A stretch of 5,514 nt of DNA from JACDHQ01 sp036401195 (GTDB lineage: Bacteria > Gemmatimonadota > Gemmatimonadetes > Gemmatimonadales > Gemmatimonadaceae): positions 1 to 5,514 of the forward strand of contig DASWVQ010000376.1 in assembly GCA_036401195.1 (NCBI GenBank), written 5' to 3'. The position numbers were made by a program, and so were the translations under genes. The notes below the pieces were generated by a model. It had not been told where the DNA came from. It was given only the letters and a program-made list of their open reading frames with translations, and did not search any database. How positions within the stretch are numbered: the stretch's first letter is position 1; every line of letters begins with the position of its first letter. This document shows positions 1 to 4,825 of this stretch, in pieces.

Positions 1-1283
1 GGGGTGGGCGCGGGCAGCGGGGGGATGGGCGCAGCAGGCACCGCGGCGATCGGCGCGACGGGCGTCGGCGCCCCCGCGCCCATCTCGCGATGGCGCGCCA
101 CCACCGAGGCCAGCGCCGGCTCCACCGGCTCCCCTCCCGTCGCGGCGCGGGAGAGCACCCCCGCCACCTCGCCGAGCAGGGAGAGGGCGCGCTCGTCGAA
201 GACCGTGGCCATGTCGGCCACGTCGCTGACCGAGTTGGCCACCGGCGTGCGGCCGAAGCTCTCGGCGAGGGCGCGGGTGGCGCGCAGCGCCTGGCGGATC
301 ACGCGACGCACGCGCTCGCGCGCCGTGGGATCGGCGTTGCCGCGCGCCTCGCTCACGATCCGCTGCAGGTGCTCGCCGTGGCCCACCAGCTCGAGCCGGA
401 AGCGAGCGTCCGGCGTGGTGGGGGGATGCTGCGACTCGCTCACCACCCCCGAGCCATCGGCGGGGAAGAGGGCGCTCACCGGGACGATCGTCTCCGCGGC
501 GGCGGCGCTCTCCTGCCAGGCGTCGAGGGCGCGCTCGAGGAACACCAGCGGGGCGCCCTCGATGGCGGGCAGCTGCCCGTTGCGCAGCGAGGCGCCGGCG
601 TCGCGCAGGATGCTCACCACCGCCTGGAGCAGCTCGCGCTGCGGCTGGGAGGGGAGGCCATCGGCGCGCTCCATGGGGGCGAGTCCCTCCTCCGCCCCCT
701 CCAGCACGGGGGAGAGCCCGGGGACGTCGCGCAGCGCGGCGATCCCGCGCATGGCGCGCACCCGCTGGAGCACGTTCCCCGCGGTGGCGCGGTCGGGGCG
801 CGCGGTGAGGAGCAGCTCGATCCCGGCGGCGATGTTTCCCGTCTCGCGCGCGAGGAACTCCAGGTTGGATCCCCCGGCCGGGGTGGGCCGCGCCTGGCTC
901 GTGGCCGGCGCATGGCCCAGCAGCTCCGCGGCGCGGCCGGCGGCGCGCTGCGTGTCCGCCTCGCTCCACCCGCGGGCCGCGCGCACGAGGATCTTGAGGT
1001 CGTCGACCGCCGCCACGAGCACCCCGCGCAGGGCGGGGGACCAGGGCACCCCCCCCTCGCGCAGCCCGCGCGTCACCCGCTCCAGCGCCGCGGCGAGGTC
1101 GGCGAAGGGCGCGAGCTTCGCCATCGTCGCGCTCCCCCGGAGGGCGCGCGCGGTGCGGAGCATGGAGTCGCCGTCGGGCATCTCCTGTCCCCCGGCCAGC
1201 AGGAGACCATCGAGCTGCTCGACGTATTCGCTTGCCTCGAGGACGAAGAAGTCGAGGAATCCGGCGGGGGAGGGGGCGGTCAT
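1..1283 (-). CDS. Tandem degenerate HPt-domain signalling protein (3' end beyond window)
   Basis: I read this frame directly from the minus strand; it is open for 427 codons and leaves the window without a stop. The N-terminus (FLDFFVLEASEYVEQLDGLL, residues 9-28) looks like helix A of CheA/ChpA-type HPt domains. The HPt signature follows: residues 44-53 read T-A-R-A-L-R-G-S-A-T, where the family has H-x-L-K-G, so Arg46 sits at the phosphorylated His. A second module (about 140-260) has V-R-A-M-R-G-I-A with Arg176 at the His position. A third, weaker one (about 295-380) has R-Q-A-L-R-A-T-R-A-L-A-E-S-F-G with Gln331 there. From about residue 402 the chain becomes an Ala/Pro linker, so more domains probably follow outside the window. 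No signal peptide or membrane segment is seen. The start is ATG at 1283; an in-frame TAA at 1299-1301 and no other start codon in between exclude extension. Family knowledge: FimL and parts of ChpA/PilL in type IV pilus chemosensory systems carry non-phosphorylatable HPt modules. A scaffold or partner-binding role is inference. The gene follows pdxJ on the same strand. Confidence 0.82.
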   Translation of the reverse strand, partial: MTAPSPAGFLDFFVLEASEYVEQLDGLLLAGGQEMPDGDSMLRTARALRGSATMAKLAPFADLAAALERVTRGLREGGVPWSPALRGVLVAAVDDLKILVRAARGWSEADTQRAAGRAAELLGHAPATSQARPTPAGGSNLEFLARETGNIAAGIELLLTARPDRATAGNVLQRVRAMRGIAALRDVPGLSPVLEGAEEGLAPMERADGLPSQPQRELLQAVVSILRDAGASLRNGQLPAIEGAPLVFLERALDAWQESAAAAETIVPVSALFPADGSGVVSESQHPPTTPDARFRLELVGHGEHLQRIVSEARGNADPTARERVRRVIRQALRATRALAESFGRTPVANSVSDVADMATVFDERALSLLGEVAGVLSRAATGGEPVEPALASVVARHREMGAGAPTPVAPIAAVPAAPIPPLPAPT

Positions 1284-1351
1284 AGGCTGGGGGCAAACTT
1301 ATGACTGAAGACGTTCGCGGCCAATAGGGGCAACGTCATCGTGGGTCGCAT
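1280..1351 (-). CDS. Possible 23-codon leader ORF translationally coupled to the HPt gene
   Basis: A short frame begins at ATG 1351 and ends with TGA at 1280-1282. The TGA overlaps the ATG of the HPt gene in an ATGA arrangement. A good Shine-Dalgarno, GGGAGGA, lies about 8 nt before this ATG, whereas the HPt gene has only a pyrimidine-rich stretch (CCCCCAGCCT) before its own start. The peptide begins MRPTMTLPLL and ends KFAPSL. It matches no family I know and has no attenuator-like run of one amino acid. It lies 38 nt after the pdxJ stop. Ribosomes ending here could restart on the HPt gene. It may also be chance; a frame this short carries little statistical weight. Confidence 0.38.
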   Translation of the reverse strand: MRPTMTLPLLAANVFSHKFAPSL

Positions 1352-1389
1352 CCCGGCGTCCTCCCGGGCGGGGCGCACGCGGAGCGCGA

Positions 1390-2154
1390 TCACGCGAGGG
1401 AGGCCCTCGCCCGATCCATTTCCCGCCGCATCTCCCGCACGGCCTCCTCGATCCCCACGAACACCGCGCGGCTCACGATGGAGTGGCCGATGTTCAGCTC
1501 CTCGATCTCCGGGATCGCGGCCACGGGGGGGACGTTGACCACGGTGAGGCCGTGGCCGGCGTGCACGGCCAGCCCCAGCGCGGCCCCCTGCGCGGCGGCG
1601 TCGCGCAGCGCCTGGAGGGCGGCGGGATCGTGCGGATGGTTGGCGTAGCGTCCGGTGTGCAGCTCGATCGCCTGGGCGCCGAGCGCCTTCGCGCGCGCCA
1701 CGGCGTCGGCGTCCGGATCGATGAAGAGGCTGGTCCGGATCCCCGCGGCGGCGAGGCGGGCGAGCCCGCCCCGCAGCGCCTCCTCGTTGCGGCCCACGTC
1801 GAGCCCCCCCTCGGTCGTGACCTCCTCGCGCCGCTCGGGGACGAGGGTCACCTGGAAGGGGGCGAGGCGCTCGGCAATCCCGAGCATCTCCGGGGTACAG
1901 GCCATCTCGAGGTTGAGCACCGTCGTCACGACGTTGACCAGCCGCTCGATGTCGTCGTCCTGTATGTGGCGGCGGTCCTCGCGCAGGTGGGCGGTGATCC
2001 CGTCGGCGCCCGCCCGCTCGCAGCGGCGGGCCGCCTCCACCGGGTCGGGCTCGCTCGCGCGCCGGGCCTGCCGGATCGTCGCGACATGATCGATGTTGAT
2101 GTACAGCCGCTGGTGCGGGCCGCTCGTGCGGGTCCCGCTGGTCGCCCCGCTCAT
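1390..2154 (-). CDS. pdxJ: Pyridoxine 5'-phosphate synthase
   Basis: PdxJ condenses 1-deoxy-D-xylulose 5-phosphate with 3-amino-2-oxopropyl phosphate to give pyridoxine 5'-phosphate, the last ring-forming step of DXP-dependent vitamin B6 synthesis in the cytoplasm. The match is unambiguous along the whole TIM barrel. Numbering from the GTG at 2160, it has LYINIDHVATIRQAR (19-33), GADGITAHLREDRRH (51-65) with catalytic His58, NLEMA (83-87) with Glu85, LVPERREEVTTEGGLD (106-121) and HAGHGLT (200-206) with His203. These correspond to His45, Glu72 and His193 of the E. coli enzyme. Length is normal. GTG at 2160 touches its upstream GGAGGG, while ATG at 2154 has GGAGGG at 6-nt spacing, so I chose the ATG (254 aa). 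The N-terminus before LYINIDH is about 10 residues longer than in E. coli. The gene is divergent from the lipoprotein gene, with a 51-nt gap, and is probably co-transcribed with the HPt gene downstream. Confidence 0.97.
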   Translation of the reverse strand: MSGATSGTRTSGPHQRLYINIDHVATIRQARRASEPDPVEAARRCERAGADGITAHLREDRRHIQDDDIERLVNVVTTVLNLEMACTPEMLGIAERLAPFQVTLVPERREEVTTEGGLDVGRNEEALRGGLARLAAAGIRTSLFIDPDADAVARAKALGAQAIELHTGRYANHPHDPAALQALRDAAAQGAALGLAVHAGHGLTVVNVPPVAAIPEIEELNIGHSIVSRAVFVGIEEAVREMRREMDRARASLA

Positions 2155-2160
2155 CTGCAC

Positions 2161-2166
2161 CCCTCC
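2161..2166 (-). promoter_or_regulatory. Shine-Dalgarno that decides the pdxJ start
   Basis: On the minus strand this reads GGAGGG, then GTGCAG, then ATG. It is directly adjacent to the GTG, which is too close for initiation, and at normal distance from the ATG two codons later. This favours the ATG at 2154. Confidence 0.7.
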
Positions 2167-2205
2167 GTTCCTCTTGCCACCCGCTGCGTGGAGATCCGAC
2201 GCCCC

Positions 2206-2649
2206 ATGACCGTGAAGAAGCTAATGCTCGCCCTGCTCGTGCTGGCCGGCGCCTGCACCACCCGCACCGTGGCCAGCACCCCGCAGCCGGCGTCGGCGGG
2301 GGGAGCGACCAGCCCGCGGGCCGCCGCCTCCGCCTTCCTCTCCGCCGTGCGGCAGCAGGACCTGGGGGCCCTCGGGCTCGTGTGGGGGACGGCCACCGGT
2401 CCCGCCCGCAACACGATGCCGACCACGGAGCTGGAGATGCGCGGCACGGTGATGATGCGCTTCCTCCGGCACGAGACGGCGCAGGTGGTGGACGACAGCC
2501 CGGCCACCGGCGGCCAGCGGCTGCTCCGCGTGGAGCTCACCTGCGGGGTGAACAAGGGGCAGACGACGCTGACCGCGGTGCCGACGGCCGAGGGCCGGTG
2601 GTACATCCTGTCGGCGGACCTGGAGTCGGCGCGGGATCTCTGCCGGTGA
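2206..2649 (+). CDS. Small predicted lipoprotein of unknown function
   Basis: This is a 147-residue protein that I do not recognise. It starts MTVKKLMLALLVLAGAC: two lysines, a hydrophobic stretch (residues 6-16) and a lipobox-like A-G-A-C with Cys17, so it is probably a secreted lipoprotein. Ala at -3 of the lipobox, rather than Leu, makes this a little weaker. A Ser/Ala/Thr/Pro-rich linker (18-38) follows, then a compact domain (about 39-147): a helix (RAAASAFLSAVRQQDL), VWGTATGPARNT, RGTVMMRFLRHE, then alternating strands ending GRWYILSADLE. This order resembles small NTF2-like or DUF4878-like extracytoplasmic domains, but that is only a guess. Cys113 and Cys146 could form a disulfide after export. 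The start at ATG 2206 puts the signal sequence at the N-terminus; GGAG lies 12 nt upstream, so the ribosome site is weak. The frame continues open upstream antisense to pdxJ, which I regard as GC-driven. Confidence 0.78.
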   Translation: MTVKKLMLALLVLAGACTTRTVASTPQPASAGGATSPRAAASAFLSAVRQQDLGALGLVWGTATGPARNTMPTTELEMRGTVMMRFLRHETAQVVDDSPATGGQRLLRVELTCGVNKGQTTLTAVPTAEGRWYILSADLESARDLCR

Positions 2650-2668
2650 ACTGCCGGGGGAAAGGCTA

Positions 2669-2703
2669 GCGACGAGCGACGAGCGACGAGCGACGAGCGA
2701 CGA
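2669..2703 (+). repeat. Five tandem GCGACGA heptamers
   Basis: Five exact copies of GCGACGA follow the lipoprotein stop by 19 nt, after GGCTA. The unit differs by one base from the reverse complement of the AGTCGCT units in the array at 2804-2936, so both arrays look like one heptamer family placed in opposite orientations. Confidence 0.95.
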
Positions 2704-2722
2704 GCAGCGGAGCGAAGGGACG

Positions 2723-2817
2723 GGCGACTGGCGACTGGGGAATCGCGAGGCTCCCCTCGCCGCGGCCCCGGGGGTCGTGGCTTCGCCACGTCGCCAGCTC
2801 CCCAGTCGCCAGTCGCC
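2723..2817. repeat. 18-bp perfect inverted repeat enclosing smaller hairpins
   Basis: The left arm GGCGACTGGCGACTGGGG (2723-2740) is exactly complementary to the right arm CCCCAGTCGCCAGTCGCC (2800-2817), with a 59-nt interior. That interior holds three more self-complementary elements: GCGAGG/CCTCGC (2745-2750 with 2755-2760), CCCCGGGG (2766-2773) and CGTGGC/GCCACG (2776-2781 with 2785-2790). Transcribed from either side, this would fold as a closed multi-branch structure. It sits between convergent genes, so a transcription-stopping or mRNA-end-protecting role is possible, but no T-tract follows either arm. The arms are themselves two heptamers of the neighbouring family, so the pairing may simply follow from heptamers in opposite orientations. 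A REP- or MITE-like element is the alternative; no target-site duplication was identified. Confidence 0.85.
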
Positions 2818-2936
2818 AGTCGCCAGTCGCTAGTCCCTAGTCCCTAGTCGCCAGTCGCCAGTCGCTAGTCGCTAGTCCCTAGTCGCCAGTCGCCAGTCGC
2901 TAGTCCCTAGTCCCTGGTCCCTGGTCCCTGGTCCCT
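2804..2936 (+). repeat. Nineteen-unit heptamer array (AGTCGCC / AGTCGCT / AGTCCCT / GGTCCCT)
   Basis: The 133 bases divide without a single indel into 19 heptamers. With A=AGTCGCC, B=AGTCGCT, C=AGTCCCT and D=GGTCCCT, the order is AAABCC AABBC AABCC DDD. Units differ only at positions 1, 5 and 7, and the order A then B then C recurs three times, suggesting duplication of larger blocks. The last unit ends inside the stop codon of the epimerase gene, and the first two units form most of the right arm of the inverted repeat. Seven bases is not a multiple of three and no protein family is encoded, so this is intergenic satellite-like DNA. Confidence 0.97.
2905..2935 (-). other. G-quadruplex motif at the 3' end of the epimerase transcript
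   Basis: On the minus strand the last five heptamers give five GGG runs separated by four-base loops (ACCA, ACCA, ACCA, ACTA). This satisfies the usual G3N(1-7) pattern, with one spare run. The first run overlaps the TAG stop codon of the epimerase gene. Formation in DNA or RNA is inferred from the motif alone. Confidence 0.6.
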
Positions 2937-3342
2937 AGTACTCCGACAGTTCGACCAGCACCCCCCCCGTGGCGCTGGGGTGGAGGAACGCGATACGTTT
3001 CCCTTCAGCGCCGATGCGCGGGGTTTCGTCGATCAGGCGGAGCCCCGCCGTCCGGCACCGGGCCAGCGCGCCGTCCAGGTCGTCCACCGCGAAGCACACG
3101 TGGTGGATCCCCGGGCCACGCTTCGCCACGAACCGGGCGATGGGGGAGTCGGGATCGCTGGCCTCGAGGAGCTCCACGAGCGACTCCCCGGCCACGAGCC
3201 CGGCAATCCGGGCCCCATCCGCATCGTCGAGCGGCGTCTCGGGCATCCCGAGGACGTCGCGGTACAGGGGAAGCATCTCGTCGAGGGCGTGGACCGCGAT
3301 GCCGATATGGGCGATCCGCGTGCCCCGCGGGGGTGTGGTCAT
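2935..3342 (-). CDS. mce: Methylmalonyl-CoA epimerase (VOC family)
   Basis: This enzyme interconverts (2S)- and (2R)-methylmalonyl-CoA, linking propionyl-CoA carboxylase to the B12-dependent mutase and thus to succinyl-CoA. The protein is 135 residues, usual for the single-chain vicinal-oxygen-chelate epimerase with two beta-alpha-beta-beta-beta modules. Visible features are RIAHIGIAVHALDEMLPLYR (9-28) with metal ligand His12, LVELLEASDPDSPIARF (55-71) with Glu57, GPGIHHVCFAVDDLDGAL (77-94) with His81, and GVLVELSEY at the C-terminus with Glu131. Together these give the expected H-E-H-E metal set. ATG at 3342 was chosen because homology starts just after it; the frame continues upstream only as an antisense extension across trxA. 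A GGAG lies about 11 nt before the ATG, a weak site. The gene is divergent from trxA and its TAG stop is formed by the heptamer array. No mutase or carboxylase gene is in the window. Confidence 0.93.
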   Translation of the reverse strand: MTTPPRGTRIAHIGIAVHALDEMLPLYRDVLGMPETPLDDADGARIAGLVAGESLVELLEASDPDSPIARFVAKRGPGIHHVCFAVDDLDGALARCRTAGLRLIDETPRIGAEGKRIAFLHPSATGGVLVELSEY

Positions 3343-3430
3343 GGGCGCTGGCGCTCCGGTTGAGGGCGGCTGGTGCCGAAAACTATCGCGAGGAGCCCGG
3401 GGATCCACCGGGCCGGGAGAGGAGATCGAC
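3343..3430. promoter_or_regulatory. Divergent mce-trxA intergenic region with a candidate promoter island
   Basis: This 88-nt gap must hold the signals for both genes. The only AT-rich spot is GAAAACTAT (3378-3386). For trxA, TTGAGG at 3360-3365 stands 15 nt before AACTAT (3381-3386), a poor -35/-10 pair. On the other strand the same island reads GATAGT, four of six matches to TATAAT, facing mce. A 6-bp hairpin GCCCGG/CCGGGC (3395-3400 with 3408-3413) falls in the trxA leader just before its ribosome site. Promoter assignment is tentative. Confidence 0.35.
3420..3424 (+). promoter_or_regulatory. Shine-Dalgarno of trxA
   Basis: AGGAG lies 6 nt before ATG 3431 and fixes the trxA start. It is the clearest ribosome-binding site on the plus strand of this window. 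Confidence 0.8.
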
Positions 3431-3757
3431 ATGGGCAAGCCGACTGCGGTCACGGATGGCGACTTCGAGCAGGAAGTCGAGCAGCACACCGGGCTCACGG
3501 TGGTGGACTTCTGGGCGACCTGGTGCGGCCCCTGCCGCATGATCGCCCCCATCATGGACCAGATCGCGACCGACTACGACGGCAAGGTGAAGGTGACCAA
3601 GCTGGACGTCGACGCAAACATCAAGACCGCGACGCGCTTCAACGTCCGGTCCATCCCCACCATCCTGTTCTTCAAGGACGGGAAGCTCGTGGACCAGATC
3701 GTGGGCGCGGTGCCGAAGGCCACGATCGAGTCGAAGCTGCAGCAGCACGCGGCCTGA
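3431..3757 (+). CDS. trxA: Thioredoxin 1
   Basis: A 108-residue cytoplasmic thiol-disulfide reductant, reduced by thioredoxin reductase, that donates electrons to ribonucleotide reductase, peroxiredoxins and methionine sulfoxide reductases. The classical active site WCGPC is at residues 31-35, in VVDFWATWCGPCRMIAP (24-40). The buried Asp26 and the KLDVDAN strand (58-64) are present. So is cis-Pro76 in RSIPTILFF (73-81), followed by KDGKLVDQIVGA (82-93), the glycine-containing C-terminal strand region. Length is that of canonical TrxA, with no extra domain or signal peptide. The start is supported by AGGAG at 6 nt. It is divergent from mce and followed by a strong terminator, so it is probably monocistronic. 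Reductase genes are not in the window. Confidence 0.97.
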   Translation: MGKPTAVTDGDFEQEVEQHTGLTVVDFWATWCGPCRMIAPIMDQIATDYDGKVKVTKLDVDANIKTATRFNVRSIPTILFFKDGKLVDQIVGAVPKATIESKLQQHAA

Positions 3758-3760
3758 CCC

Positions 3761-3776
3761 CGGCGCCCGGGCGCCG
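3761..3776. repeat. 16-bp perfect palindrome behind trxA
   Basis: CGGCGCCCGGGCGCCG is its own reverse complement and begins three bases after the trxA stop. Its core GCCCGGGCGC (3765-3774) occurs again at 3779-3788, so alternative pairings are possible. No T-tract follows, so it is not itself an intrinsic terminator. It could stabilise the trxA mRNA end or be a protein-binding site. Confidence 0.7.
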
Positions 3777-3805
3777 TTGCCCGGGCGCGGGTCCGCCAGT
3801 CAGAT

Positions 3806-3847
3806 TGCCTGAGGACGGCCCCGTCGTCCTCAGGCACTTTCTTTCCC
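3806..3847 (+). terminator. Rho-independent terminator of trxA
   Basis: TGCCTGAGGACG (3806-3817) pairs perfectly over 12 bp with CGTCCTCAGGCA (3825-3836) around a 7-nt loop. The T-rich CTTTCTTTCCC (3837-3847) follows. It stands 48 nt behind trxA. The next start codon is only 6 nt past the tract, which is unusual for an independently transcribed gene. Confidence 0.88.
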
Positions 3848-3853
3848 ACCTCG

Positions 3854-4825
3854 ATGCCCAACGTCGCCGGCGTGCGCTACCCGCATGGCCGCGTGCTCCT
3901 CGCCCGCACGCGCCTCGCGTACGTCCACCTGCACAACCTGCTGCACGACGCGAAGCGCGATCGCAGCGCCCGCGTCTCCGGCTACGTGGCCATCTGGCTG
4001 CCGGAGGAGTTCCTCCTCCTCTACCTGCAGCGCGGGGAGATGGTGAACGCCACCACCTTCGACGGCCGGGAGTTCACCACCATCTCCCTCGCCTCGGCGC
4101 TGGCGCGCATCCCCTCGGAGCCCGAGTACGGCGAGATCTGCTTCCACGAGGCCGACGACGAGCAGCTCGCGGCGATGTACGCGGCGCAGGCGACGCCGCC
4201 CGACAGCTGGCCCGCCGAGCTCCGGGTGACCGATCCCAAGGTGCTCTTCTCCTACCTGATGGCCACCTCCTTCGACGGGATGGTGGAGATCCGCGTGCAG
4301 GGGGCGATGAACTACCTCCAGTTCAACGACGGGGCGGTGCAGCGCGCCTGGCTCGCCGATGCCGCGGGGGGGAGCATCGTGCAGCGCGTCACCTCGCTCT
4401 TCGACGCGGAGTCGCGCCCGGGCTTCCTCGTGCGCCGCTGGCCGACGCCCGCCGGGCTCCCGGCCCAGGCGGCGCCCGCCCTGGTGCAGGCGTATCGCGA
4501 GCTCACCACCGCGCTCGTGCAGCGCGTCGCCGACACCGGCCGCGAGAGCGCGATGGCGATCGCGGAGCACGCGCGCAAGGCGCTCCTCCCGCGCCACCCG
4601 GTGCTCGAGGGGTTCGCCTTCACCGGGAAGCCGCTGCGTGAGCCGGTGGCCGACACGGTGGAGCTCACCACCGCGGTCGCCTCGTGGGTGCAGGAGTTCA
4701 TGTGGGCGGCCGCCGACCTCCAGACCACCTCCCCCGAGCAGCTCCTGAAGGACGTGATGTGGGAGCGGCGGCACATGTTCCAGTCGAGCGGGCTGCTCGA
4801 CCGCATCCCGTGGAAGGTGGCGTGA
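3854..4825 (+). CDS. Conserved-looking hypothetical protein with two PATAN/DUF4388-like repeats
   Basis: A 323-residue cytoplasmic protein without signal peptide or membrane segment; I do not recognise a named gene. Two stretches resemble each other: residues 43-66 (G-Y-V-A-I ... YLQRGEMVNA) and 142-165 (G-M-V-E-I ... YLQFNDGAVQRA). Both show a glycine, alternating strand residues, a YLQ triplet, then a turn glycine and A. This 'ligand-like strand, G-x-h-x-x-A' pattern recalls the PATAN (DUF4388) domain found in signalling and gliding-related proteins, but the match is by eye. The C-terminal third (about 205-323) is predicted helical: QAYRELTTALVQRVAD, SAMAIAEHARKALL, TTAVASWVQEFMWAAADLQ. ATG 3854 is the first usable start, yet no Shine-Dalgarno precedes it (TCCCACCTCG) and the trxA terminator is just upstream; GTG at 3872 is an alternative. 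The gene overlaps rsmI by GTGA, so the two are probably translated together. Function unknown. Confidence 0.85.
   Translation: MPNVAGVRYPHGRVLLARTRLAYVHLHNLLHDAKRDRSARVSGYVAIWLPEEFLLLYLQRGEMVNATTFDGREFTTISLASALARIPSEPEYGEICFHEADDEQLAAMYAAQATPPDSWPAELRVTDPKVLFSYLMATSFDGMVEIRVQGAMNYLQFNDGAVQRAWLADAAGGSIVQRVTSLFDAESRPGFLVRRWPTPAGLPAQAAPALVQAYRELTTALVQRVADTGRESAMAIAEHARKALLPRHPVLEGFAFTGKPLREPVADTVELTTAVASWVQEFMWAAADLQTTSPEQLLKDVMWERRHMFQSSGLLDRIPWKVA

Noticed and set aside
4..1308. Long open frames on the plus strand, 434 and 404 codons
   Set aside because: They lie antisense to the HPt gene. Their translations are Arg/Ser/Ala- or Gly/His-rich low-complexity text without domains, whereas the minus frame gives helical HPt-like sequence and a proper start.
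1284..1335. Promoter for the HPt gene (TTGGCC then CATAAG, 15 nt apart on the minus strand)
   Set aside because: Both hexamers are weak, and the short gap from pdxJ makes co-transcription more likely.
2155..2160. GTG start for pdxJ two codons upstream
   Set aside because: Its ribosome site would touch the start codon; ATG 2154 has normal spacing.
1483..2205. Upstream part of the plus frame that ends as the lipoprotein
   Set aside because: It is antisense to pdxJ and of low complexity. The signal sequence and lipobox place the real start at 2206.
2669..2936. CRISPR array
   Set aside because: Units are 7 bp with no spacers, and no cas gene is near.
3343..3555. N-terminal extension of the epimerase frame
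   Set aside because: It runs antisense across the trxA start and has no epimerase similarity; homology begins just after ATG 3342.
3373..4641. 422-codon plus-strand frame spanning trxA and the next gene
   Set aside because: It is the +1 shadow of two well-supported genes and crosses the terminator; its translation is Arg/Gly/Ala-rich noise.
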